From contig JASCIV010000084.1 in NCBI GenBank assembly GCA_030374735.1, positions 1 to 51,659 on the forward strand: DNA of 51,659 bases, read 5' to 3'. The stretch comes from Gracilaria caudata. Its lineage: Eukaryota > Rhodophyta > Florideophyceae > Gracilariales > Gracilariaceae. The translations under genes and the position numbers were made by a program. Shown piece after piece: positions 19,634-28,370 of the stretch. The notes under the pieces are model-generated. The model ran no database searches. It saw nothing but the letters and a program-made list of their open reading frames with translations, and had not been told where the DNA came from. Numbering within the stretch: the stretch's first letter is position 1; every line of letters begins with the position of its first letter.

Positions 19634-20011
19634 CTACCAGTCGACCTTCTGAAGCAAAATCATTGGAGTTTCACGGCTCCTCTCATTCATATCGAACGCG
19701 GAGCATAGATGAATCAAAGCGGGCACATAATGGAAGTGAAGGGAACAAATTTGATTCAATGAAGATGGGCTTGTAGGCTTTGCGAGGTTCAAGTTGAGGG
19801 CTGATTTATGTGTCGTCAGTAAGGCAATGAGATTGTTGAGAAAGCGGTTGCTGCACGATCCGTCGATATCTGCGATCACATAATTCATGCCCTTGCGGTG
19901 AGGCACAGCATCGTTTAGAAGCACGTCAATGACATCATACCTTTCTACAATCCAGGGCAAGTGAACGAGAAACGCAGCAAGATACATCAATGCCACCAGG
20001 CAAGACAGGGT
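19634..20011 (-). CDS. Possible terminal exon, unknown protein
   Basis: A minus-strand frame whose translation looks protein-like: a hydrophobic stretch (LSCLVALMYLAAFLVHLPWI) then about 90 mixed residues containing MNYVIADIDGSCSNRFLNN, ending MILLQKVDW. The first in-frame ATG is at 19987, but the hydrophobic stretch extends upstream to about 20022, where an acceptor-like AAAAG precedes a stop. A last exon with missing 5' exons, or a decayed gene, would both fit. An ATG at 20198 opens a short frame (MDRKKTTSNRN) that could be a first exon, but I could not connect them. It is convergent with RRP40. Confidence 0.3.
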   Translation of the reverse strand, partial: TLSCLVALMYLAAFLVHLPWIVERYDVIDVLLNDAVPHRKGMNYVIADIDGSCSNRFLNNLIALLTTHKSALNLNLAKPTSPSSLNQICSLHFHYVPALIHLCSAFDMNERSRETPMILLQKVDW

Positions 20012-21833
20012 GAAAGAGCCCTTTTGTTGGCAGCTTCATGCTCATCACGTCATCCCGAGTTGAGCTCCACGAGTAGCAACCAAGCACATACGTCCGTCAC
20101 GTCCCGACAGAGAAACTCGTCTGTCCAAGCGCCAATTAAGCCTCGCGTATTTCACGCCCTACCACGTTTCTGTTACTGGTAGTCTTCTTGCGATCCATCC
20201 TCGCCAATCAACACATGGGCAAAGCTGGAAAAATGTAACTTTGCCCAAACTGTGAAAGATAACACAGTTTCCTAAGTTTTGACCGCGATAGGGTTCCATG
20301 GGGTGAAGTTCCCTTCACACAGGGCAGTAAAGATTCTGCGACTTCTAATCGACGCATAGCCAATTCGAGTGTCAACTCCGCCACAACTCCGAATTTGATA
20401 TGGCTTACGTGCTCATAAAAAGAAGAAGAAGAATTTGATATCACTCATTCTTCCATGGTTACAGACAATCTAGGAAAAGAAGCTTTCAGAGCTATTCCAA
20501 ACCGGCTTTGGTTCTAAGTACTAGCCATGCCTACTATGAAGCTCACTATATGCCTGTTAAGAAGTAGTTCATCACATGCCGCAAGATAAGGCAAGAAAAG
20601 AACATATGCCGAACTTTCTATGACAACAGAATACTTCGATGCAGAGAGCGGCACACCGTAGTGTTACGAGTCGAATAGTAAATCTCTGTAAAGAAAGAAG
20701 CTGCCCGAGAGAAGTATTGTTCTAAGATCCTCTTTCTGTTTCTCGATTACAGCTCGTTTTCTTGTAAGCAAACTGGGTTTCTTTGTTGGTCTTCTGGCTG
20801 AGCTTGTCGCTCTGAGAATCTCTTTTTCCGAGGGCGTATTTGACGATAGCCACATAGCAGCTCTGTATCAGCTAGACGGTCTCCTCTGAAAATCAAGCTG
20901 TTATGAGAACAGCGGAGCCTTTATGTATGCAGCGTCGGCTTGGACAAAGAAGGCTCGAATAGAGTCTCACTGCAAGCCGCGATTTGAACTACGGGTTCTC
21001 GTCAGAACCAAAAGGTATTCTTCGCGCAAACCTGATGGTCGCGACTAGAAAAACGGAGAAGTCTGGCCATCCCAATATCATTTTCAACAGCCGGATATTT
21101 CGGCCTGCCAGAGTATTTTTCTTTTAATGTAGTTAAGCAGAGTTGTTGTTTCTCTGTAGTTGGATTTAGCCCTCAGGTGGCGAAGCAAGTGTCCTTACAA
21201 TCTTCGACGTTTCGCTCGCAAGGATACCATCCTTTACAGCCGTTTCACCGAGAACTACGAAGTGACTAAGTACGGAAAGAATGCCAGTTGCAACATTGAA
21301 ACACAGGCAGATCTTGTGCTGTGCCCCATCTTTTGCATTTCCAGCAGTGAACCAGGGATGTACGTGAGAACCCTTCAGACTTCACTCATCTAAGCCTGAT
21401 GCGCACTTTTCTGCGTCTGACTATCCAAGGGTAGCGGTGTAGAACTCCGTATATTGGCAGGCAAGACCTGCAGGTAGGAAGGGATGGTCTAGGATTTGGC
21501 CCGTTTGCTTGTTCATCAACATTCACGGAAATGCTATTCTCAATTGAGTAACGTCACTCTAAACGCAAAGCGACGGCCGCAAAACGCACCAGAGCATCTC
21601 AAGAGACCGCTTCGAATCCATACCCTGCTCCAGTAACGGGCCAAGTCAGGCCCATCCAGTGAGAAACCCGCACTGTACAGATGATTTCTTGTACGACTTG
21701 GCACCTCGAGTACCCATTCTGCAGCCACTCCGAAGACACTATAAAGGTTGACGCTCACTCGATATATCTCCCTCTCCACGCAGGGTTCGACAGGTTTGGT
21801 GCTCAGTACATCTTGCGTTGAAGCTGTTGCACC
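20012..21833. other. Gene-poor stretch before GH16 no. 1
   Basis: About 1.8 kb. A 63-codon minus-strand frame (20664-20855) is basic and charged but not recognisable. A tRNA-like fold on the minus strand near 20975-21046 is rejected below. The GH16 promoter occupies the end. Confidence 0.4.
21739..21747 (+). promoter_or_regulatory. TATA box of GH16 no. 1
   Basis: CTATAAAGG, 87 bp upstream of the ATG, close to the consensus TATAAA. Confidence 0.55.
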
Positions 21834-22625
21834 ATGTTTCGTCCAGTCCGCGAGCCGCGCAGGACTCCTCCTCGAATTGATCCCGGACGTGGACACCAAT
21901 GGGTTCAGGACTGGGAAATGTCCGATGAATTTGAATCTGTGTCCAGAGCAATGCCATGGAAACGTCGGCATCGGTGGGAAATCGGACATCCTCAATGGCT
22001 AGGAAGAAAGCCATCATTCTTCAAGGCGGAAAACGTTGAGGTAAGAAACGGCAGAATGCTCATTCACGCTAGAGAGGATACGGCTCCACGCGGGTATCCC
22101 CAAGGTTACGGCAAGTTCTCATCTGCATTTGTGCGTACCAAGAAAACAAGATTGTACGGTTACTTCGAAATCTTTTGTACGCTTATGGACAGCAAAATGT
22201 CAAGCGCTTTCTGGCTCGCCAGAAACACGCCAGAGCTATGGACGGAGATTGACGTTTTCGAATACTCCACATCCGACAAGCGGCAAGGAACTCCGTACAG
22301 TCACCTATTCAACACAAACTATCACATTCATCGCCACCCGCGAGGGGTCAAGTACAATGACCCGGGCGTATACGACGCCGGACGTGATCTCAGCAAGGAG
22401 CCAATCAAAGCGGCGTTAGATTGGCGCGAGGACAGAATCGTGTGGTACCTGAATGATAGAGAGGTACGCCGAGAGAAAAATAGACATCATCATCAGCCTC
22501 TTCATGTACAACTCGATTCCGAATCCTTCCCACATTGGTTTGGTCTTCCTGCCACTGGTGGGCCGCACAGGAACAATCTGCCCAATGCATTCCAGATTCA
22601 CTACGTACGTACGTGGTATAGGTAA
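21834..22625 (+). CDS. GH16 glycoside hydrolase no. 1, intact catalytic motif
   Basis: A 263-residue beta-jelly-roll hydrolase of family GH16, whose red-algal and marine members cut or rearrange galactans such as agar, porphyran and carrageenan. The catalytic signature ExDxxE is intact in TEIDVFEYS (nucleophile and acid/base Glu). Other family marks are MSDEFES near the N-terminus, the strand LYGYFEIFCTL, KAALDWREDRIVWYLNDREV, and the closing FQIHYVRTWY. There is no signal peptide, so secretion would have to be unconventional or the protein is intracellular. The substrate is not readable. It is intronless, but the last codons overlap AGGTAAGT, a perfect donor site, so a short extra exon is conceivable. 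It is related to two further GH16 genes 20 kb away. Confidence 0.9.
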   Translation: MFRPVREPRRTPPRIDPGRGHQWVQDWEMSDEFESVSRAMPWKRRHRWEIGHPQWLGRKPSFFKAENVEVRNGRMLIHAREDTAPRGYPQGYGKFSSAFVRTKKTRLYGYFEIFCTLMDSKMSSAFWLARNTPELWTEIDVFEYSTSDKRQGTPYSHLFNTNYHIHRHPRGVKYNDPGVYDAGRDLSKEPIKAALDWREDRIVWYLNDREVRREKNRHHHQPLHVQLDSESFPHWFGLPATGGPHRNNLPNAFQIHYVRTWYR

Positions 22626-22780
22626 GTTACCTTTTGATATCCAGAACTCGGGCTGCCATGGCTGGACGAATGGGTGATCTTCGGTGAATATACTAACTGC
22701 CGGATGTTTTGCTTTTACCCGTTGTGAACGATAGGAAACCCATGTTCCGCTAAGTTGACAAATCGGTGCGGGGTGTAAAC

Positions 22781-23483
22781 TCAGAGAAGCTTGAGCTTTC
22801 CAGTTACTTGGTTAACCAAACTGACAGGACCCGGGCCAACAGCCAGAACGGTCATACTTCCCTATAAATATATCCGACAACGCTATGGTCAGAGAAAGGC
22901 CGAAAGAGAAAAAGGCATAAAGATATCCATGACTAATAACAAAAGTGAATAAACCTACCGCCGCGATCTGCGTTCTACCGGCATCGTACACCATGTAGGT
23001 GGGTAGAGCAAGCCTGGAGGCATGATTTTGCAAACTACGGGCCTCCCTCTCCGAACGAATCTGCACGGCGATTTTAGGCTGCGCATTATGTTCCCAGATC
23101 CTTAGGGCGGCTGGCGTGCTTCTGGCAGCGGCCTTGTACGCGCCCAAAGTGGCGTGACCTACCTGGGCGGCAATCTTACCCTTTTGCATCTTGAGATCTG
23201 TGCGAACGCACAAGACAAGCTTGTGCTCTTCGTTCGAACGAGCGTATGAACCTGAGACAAAGCCTGTATCGTCATCGCTGTCATATTCGGGGAGCTGATG
23301 CAGGCGGCGGTGAAGAAGGTGTCTGGTGAGGAAGCCGAGCAGAAAGCCCGTAGCGAGACCTATTGCACCGGTGGTACCGTCGCGAGGAGAAAGATCGGAG
23401 AGCATTGTGTGGCACAGCCGCGAGCTGCTGTGGCGCGAAGGGCAACGCGCAAGCGCAGGAAGACCCGAAACGAAAGCGGACAT
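22781..23483 (-). CDS. PTRH2: Peptidyl-tRNA hydrolase 2 (PTRH2/Bit1), one intron
   Basis: Releases tRNA from prematurely dropped peptidyl-tRNA. The two exons are 23483-22959 and 22861-22781; the intron (22958-22862, 97 nt) starts GTAGGT and ends TATAG, and the join is in phase 0. The product has 201 residues. An N-terminal hydrophobic segment (about 38-55, GAIGLATGFLLGFL) matches the mitochondrial-type anchor of PTRH2. The catalytic domain begins KLVLCVRTDLKMQKGKIAAQ, with GHATLGAYKAA and TQIAAGSMTVLAVGPGP across the junction, and ends TGKLKLL, all as in the family. Without the splice the C-terminal domain is lost, so the intron call is firm. Confidence 0.92.
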
Positions 23484-23821
23484 GGCCAGGCAGGGGCGTC
23501 TTGCGCGTGTTCGACAGATTTTGCATCACCTTTTGATCATGCAATTCTGATCATGATGACCCGCGCGCTGTGCGCGTTGGCCACGCAGCGATGCTCCTTT
23601 CTTCAACACCCAATCGACTGCTGCCACGTCTGCCACGCAGGTCGAAACTAATGGTGCTCGCGCTCGCTCAGCACGTATAGTCAGGCGAACCTTCGTATCT
23701 ATGCGACAGAAGCTTTTGGCGCACACGGCGATGCGGTGCGCCATGCGCCGTCGATCACGGCTGCGGCGCATCATGTCGAGCACTCTCTGTTCGCCGCACG
23801 GCGAGTGAGAGCGCCCCGCCC
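23484..23821. other. Divergent promoter, PTRH2 and fusion gene
   Basis: 338 bp between two divergent genes. I see no clear core element. Confidence 0.4.
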
Positions 23822-25597
23822 ATGACGCACGCCGCGCTTATGACGCGCTCGTCCGTTCCCATGCGCATCGACGAAAGAGCTGTACCAGCCCTCATCATTG
23901 TCGGCGCCGGCAAATGGGGCACCAACATCATCACCACCGCCACTGCGCTCAAGCTGCGCGTTGCCGTCGTCGATAGCAACTCCGAGACACTCGCCGTCGC
24001 GCGCTGTAACCCGCGCATCGCCCCTGGATGTCAGTTTTTCACCGTTCTTGAAAACGCGCTGCACGCTCTCCCGAACGCCGCGGTGGTGGTGGCCACGCCG
24101 CCTTCCACCCATTTCGCCGTTGCGAAGCAGGCCATTGTTGCTGGGCGACATGTTCTTGTTGAGAAGCCCTTGTGTGATACTTTGCAGCATGCCCAGCAAC
24201 TTGTCCACCTTGCTGGTACACACAAGGTCACTCTCATGGTCGATCATCTTTTGCATTACAGCGTGCATCACAGAAGAATGCTTTGCCTCATTGAATCCGG
24301 ATTGATTGGAAAGGTCACGCGAGTCAGTATGTGTCGCAAGAACTTTGGCACCGTTCGATCGGAGGAAAACGTGTTGTGGAGCTTCACTCCTCACGATGTG
24401 TCCATTCTACTCGCCGTTTGTGGCACAAGCACGCCCACCAGTGTGTCGTGCACCGGTCACAAGATCGTTTCCACGCACGTGGAGGACTCTGTTTGTTTGC
24501 AAGTGCGCTTTCGAGATGGTGTGCACGCCCAGATTGATGCAAACTGGATGCACCCTTTCAAGGAAAGAAGAACCATTGTGTATGGCTCCAAAGGATGTAT
24601 TGTTCTTAACGAGGCTATGCCTGATGCCAGTCTTCACAAAATCCAGGCTTTCAACTGGTCGGCAAAACGAAAGCTGGATGGAACGGGCGTCAAGATAGAG
24701 AAGAGTGAGGCGGACATTCTAGAATATCTCAAGGATCAAAGCATTGAGGCTGTGTGTGAGCTTGATCAAATGGAAACCAAACAACCGTTGCAAGTAGTAC
24801 TTGAACATTTTGTGGAGTGTATTAAGGAGCAAAGCGCTCCGCGTACGGACGGACGCGAGGGTGTGCGCGTCCTTAGGGTCTTGTCAGCTGCAAGTGAATC
24901 ATTGTTGAAGAACGGGCAGTCTGTACTGATGGAAAGCACACCTCCTTCAATGCAGTGTTTCAAGTCATTCGTGCATCCCACCGCTGTTGTGGATCAGGGC
25001 GCCGTGTTGGGCAAAGGTACAAAGGTGTGGCACTTTTCGCACATAATGCCTGGCGCAGTGTTGAGCGATAAATGCAACATTGGACAGAACGTATACATAG
25101 GAGGAAAGACCAAGCTTGGGAGGAATGTGAAGGTGCAGAACAATGTTTCCATCTACGACAAAGTTCATATCGAGGACGACGTGTTTCTTGGACCGAGCTG
25201 TGTTTTGACAAACGTCAAGAACCCAAGGTCGCATGTTAGCCGAAAGCATGAATACATGGCAACCACGATCAGAAAAGGTGCCACTGTAGGGGCAAACGCG
25301 ACAATTGTGTGTGGTGTTACATTAGGGGAATACTCATTTGTGGGCGCTGGGGCGGTTGTGACAAAGGATGTTCCGCCACATGCAGTGGTGTATGGCAATC
25401 CGGCTGTTGTAAGAGGATGGATGTCGACTAGTGGCACAAAGCTGAAGACGGATTATTCGGCTACAAACGAAGGCCGAAGTGTCTTGATCTGTCCGGAAAC
25501 GCACGAGGTATACACTCTGTACGAGGATGGTGTGCAGGTAAATGGACATTGGCATGATGGCCCCTACATCATTCGTGGCAAATCTGAATCACAATGA
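23822..25597 (+). CDS. Fusion: Gfo/Idh/MocA dehydrogenase + hexapeptide N-acetyltransferase
   Basis: A 591-residue two-domain protein. Residues about 20-350 are a Gfo/Idh/MocA NAD(P)-dependent sugar dehydrogenase: Rossmann motif IIVGAGKWGTN, the conserved VEKPL (about 111) and the central HxxxH-rich region. Residues about 380-540 are a left-handed beta-helix acyltransferase starting SFVHPTAVVDQGAVLG, with VWHFSHIMPGA, NIGQNVYIGG and VGAGAVVTKDVPP. In bacteria these two activities are separate or fused and sit side by side in the pathway to 2,3-diacetamido-uronic acid nucleotides (WlbA/WbpB then WbpD/WlbB), with an aminotransferase between. That suggests a role on UDP-GlcNAc-derived sugars, but no aminotransferase is seen here. 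The gene is intronless, and its nearest resemblance is bacterial, so transfer is likely (inference). ATGs at codons 7 and 14 are alternative starts. Confidence 0.88.
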   Translation: MTHAALMTRSSVPMRIDERAVPALIIVGAGKWGTNIITTATALKLRVAVVDSNSETLAVARCNPRIAPGCQFFTVLENALHALPNAAVVVATPPSTHFAVAKQAIVAGRHVLVEKPLCDTLQHAQQLVHLAGTHKVTLMVDHLLHYSVHHRRMLCLIESGLIGKVTRVSMCRKNFGTVRSEENVLWSFTPHDVSILLAVCGTSTPTSVSCTGHKIVSTHVEDSVCLQVRFRDGVHAQIDANWMHPFKERRTIVYGSKGCIVLNEAMPDASLHKIQAFNWSAKRKLDGTGVKIEKSEADILEYLKDQSIEAVCELDQMETKQPLQVVLEHFVECIKEQSAPRTDGREGVRVLRVLSAASESLLKNGQSVLMESTPPSMQCFKSFVHPTAVVDQGAVLGKGTKVWHFSHIMPGAVLSDKCNIGQNVYIGGKTKLGRNVKVQNNVSIYDKVHIEDDVFLGPSCVLTNVKNPRSHVSRKHEYMATTIRKGATVGANATIVCGVTLGEYSFVGAGAVVTKDVPPHAVVYGNPAVVRGWMSTSGTKLKTDYSATNEGRSVLICPETHEVYTLYEDGVQVNGHWHDGPYIIRGKSESQ

Positions 25598-26705
25598 TGC
25601 TAGCAAAGAGGTTGCGACTGGAGCGGATCAGATCGGAGACTCGCCGCTCTGCTCAAACATACGTACCGTTCTGCGGGTATGGGCAGTTGCAAGCTATAAG
25701 AAGCACGGCAAAGCAAGCAAGAGACAAATACATGAAAATGTGGGCTCAGTATCCAATAGGTCCAAAAGCTTATAGAGGACGAATTCACTTCCACCAACAG
25801 GATGGTGAATGTTAGTAAAGGATACAGCTGCGCCCCATCGTTAACGACACAATCGCTATCTTGCTTTGCACGACGTTACTGAGGGTTGCGATAGACAAGA
25901 GCCGATCAATTGTGGGCGTGAAATTTGACGGCGAGGTGCTAATGGCATGTTTGGAGCACTCCAAGGCGTCAAGCTTCTTGACTCAAAAAGAGGTGTTTGT
26001 TCTCGAAAGAAGCAAGAGTGATGCAGAGGTGAGATATGCTCGTATAAAGCGATACAGGGTTGCAAGTTATTTTTTGGGCGTCACGTGACTGAAGCATTTG
26101 TGTCAGAGTATGCCCCTATCACGCACTCCCGTGACGAGGCTTGTCAAAGACCAATAGACGCAGAAGTACGTGTAGACCGTCTTAACGGCGTAACACTCCA
26201 GAACGAGTCAAAAGTATTCACGCGAAGCCGACTGAGAGTCACTGGGATGCAGACAGAGCAGGCTCGGAAGCATCCAGCCGCCGAGAAAATGATGATGAAG
26301 ATGATGACCATGATGGAACGGATGGACGTTATGGGCCATAATTTATGGCCAGTTTCTGTAGCAACTGGTAACAGCAACTTGTAAGATACCTTCGTAGTAT
26401 TCTAACACACTCAGTGAGTAGGAACTGGTAGACATCTGGCCACAACGTCCACACGTTCCATCACCCTCCAGAGTCACGCCACGATCGTTTCATAAGAAGG
26501 TAGTTACGACACTCGTGCAAGGGTACGTGCAGCACGAATGTGTGAGATGTAAATGTGTCACAGTAGTATTGCTGTCACTCCCTGCTCTTCGGTGCCAAAC
26601 CGCAAACCCGCAGCCGCCGTTTCCCCCTTTTCTAGGCTTTCGCCACGCCGCGTAATGCTTCAGCAATGGAAGCAGCTCACCGACCACAGGACCCCGCACA
26701 CCAAC
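25598..26705. other. Intergenic stretch between fusion gene and transporter
   Basis: About 1.1 kb. An ATG-initiated 73-codon frame overlaps the end of the fusion gene (25594-25815) but has no recognisable features. A 17-bp palindrome, GGCCATAATTTATGGCC, is at 26334-26350. A tract of ATG repeats (about 26288-26330) gives low-complexity Met-rich frames. Confidence 0.4.
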
Positions 26706-28046
26706 ATGGCCTCCCCAACCATGCCTCGCTCAGAACGCACCACCATTGTCGCAGTGTACGCTCTGGCCGTCGTCACTATGCTCGTTATCTCGCTTACCGA
26801 ATGGACCCTACTGCTGTATCTCAACCACATCGGCTTCACATCCCGCCTTTCAGCAGACTTTTACATCAAGTGCGCTTCAGTCGCACTCGTCGTTCCTCTC
26901 GCAGCCAATCTAGTTTTGTCGCATCTCAGCTCTCGCAAAGGGCCTCACTTTGCCTTGGGCTACGGATATCTTTTCGTTGCTTGCAGCCTGAGCGTCATGC
27001 TCTTCTCTAGGGCGTACAAGCTCTTGTTCTTGTTTGCTTATGCCGGATACTCCACTTGCACTATACTTCGAATGATGCGCATCAATTCTCTCGCGCTTGC
27101 AGTCGCCCCAGAGCATCGCACAGTAGTTTTTGCAGGCCATCAACTCATGGCGCCAATCGGCGCACTTTTTGGGCCTATGTTTTGGTACGGTTTCCAATTC
27201 TGGCGAGGCCAGATGCTGCTATTCCAGCGTGTCGTCGTGGACCGGTTCTCTCTTAATCAGCTTGTGTCAGCACTCTTCATGGTCTCAGCAGCTATTGTCT
27301 CGTTTACCATTCTGCGTCATTCAGTATCGCCTCAAACCGGCGAAGAAGTTGAAAGCACTGGAAGCAGAGAACCCCGAGAGAATCAACCACTCATCGCAAA
27401 GGAATCCAGTACTGCATTACAAATTCACGACCAAAATGACCTGTATACACCACGTGAGCCGAATACCCCGCTCTGGATTTTCTACTCCGTTATGTTCTGC
27501 GTCCGACTTTCTGTTGGCATTCATGAAGTGGCGTTTCAGCCAATCATGGTGAACATATATGGCGCGAGCGACGCGGAGATGGCTAAGTTCTTTGGGGTTG
27601 TTGCCGTCCTGGCCATCATCCCGCCGATAGCAATAGCATTATGGGCTCCATACACTGAGGATAGGACGATATTAATGTCCGGTCTCCTTCTCAAAATGGT
27701 GGGCATGATGCTTTATCTTCCCGTTTTTGGTCGCGTACGAGAGTGGCAAATAGTACTAGGTTACACACTTTTGAAGAAGGCTTCCATGTTTTTCGTCACG
27801 GCGATACTGAGTTTGATCACCAAAAAAGTGAGCGCCGAGAAAACTGCGATGGTTCTAGGATACGCATGGAGTATAGGCTGCATAGGGCCCGCAATTGCTC
27901 AAGTTCTTTTGAGTGACTTAGTGATTAGCATATGGGGCAGTTGGATGTTTGCCGTGTTCACGGTGCCCTGTGTGTTGGGGATGGGACTTGTATTGTATCC
28001 ATCGTCTTGGAGAGCACTGAAGGAGAACAAGAAACCCTCTATTTGA
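26706..28046 (+). CDS. Major facilitator superfamily-like transporter
   Basis: A 446-residue membrane protein with two halves of about six hydrophobic segments, separated by a polar loop (about residues 200-250, rich in Glu, Ser and Pro). The second half begins PLWIFYSVMFCVRLSVGIHE. The MFS loop motif between TM2 and TM3 is weak (SSRKGPH), so substrate class and even family are uncertain. I start at 26706 because its context (CCAACATGGCC) is best and nothing is lost; in-frame ATGs at 26553 and 26655 would add a hydrophilic extension of up to 51 residues. It is intronless. It stands between the dehydrogenase/acetyltransferase fusion and the ATP-grasp/TauD fusion, and could export or import a metabolite of one of them (inference). 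Confidence 0.7.
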   Translation: MASPTMPRSERTTIVAVYALAVVTMLVISLTEWTLLLYLNHIGFTSRLSADFYIKCASVALVVPLAANLVLSHLSSRKGPHFALGYGYLFVACSLSVMLFSRAYKLLFLFAYAGYSTCTILRMMRINSLALAVAPEHRTVVFAGHQLMAPIGALFGPMFWYGFQFWRGQMLLFQRVVVDRFSLNQLVSALFMVSAAIVSFTILRHSVSPQTGEEVESTGSREPRENQPLIAKESSTALQIHDQNDLYTPREPNTPLWIFYSVMFCVRLSVGIHEVAFQPIMVNIYGASDAEMAKFFGVVAVLAIIPPIAIALWAPYTEDRTILMSGLLLKMVGMMLYLPVFGRVREWQIVLGYTLLKKASMFFVTAILSLITKKVSAEKTAMVLGYAWSIGCIGPAIAQVLLSDLVISIWGSWMFAVFTVPCVLGMGLVLYPSSWRALKENKKPSI

Positions 28047-28370
28047 AAGACATCCGAATCTATTCTGCTTCCGTTGCAACTGCATGATTTCTACTGTTCG
28101 TCCCGGCTGTAAGGCTAAGTCATCTACGTGCGCCGTCAGAGGGAAGGGAGAGTACCTGTGTGGGATACACGAGTAATAAAACGGTCGATACTCCGAAACT
28201 GTACTACAAAGGCACTGTCGTACCCTTCGTAAATAATCAATGCATTGGTAGTGGTGTGGATGATCACAGATGAAATATCTTCTTTACTTCCTGGTCCTAA
28301 CTTTCGTAGATATAGCGAGGAAGCGCATCATGCTTGTGTATGATGTTTGCAGAAGGTGAGAGGATCCTCT
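28047..28370. other. Convergent 3' region
   Basis: The gap between the transporter and the ATP-grasp/TauD gene. I see nothing in it apart from ATAAA-type sequences. Confidence 0.5.

Noticed and set aside
20975..21046. tRNA-like fold on the minus strand (7-bp acceptor pairing and TTCAAAT loop)
   Set aside because: The 3' side of the T stem is missing, and no proper D arm or 7-base anticodon loop can be drawn.
26144..26377. Minus-strand frame with a hydrophobic stretch (VIIFIIIFSAAG)
   Set aside because: The hydrophobic run is the complement of an ATG/GATGAT micro-repeat; probably chance.
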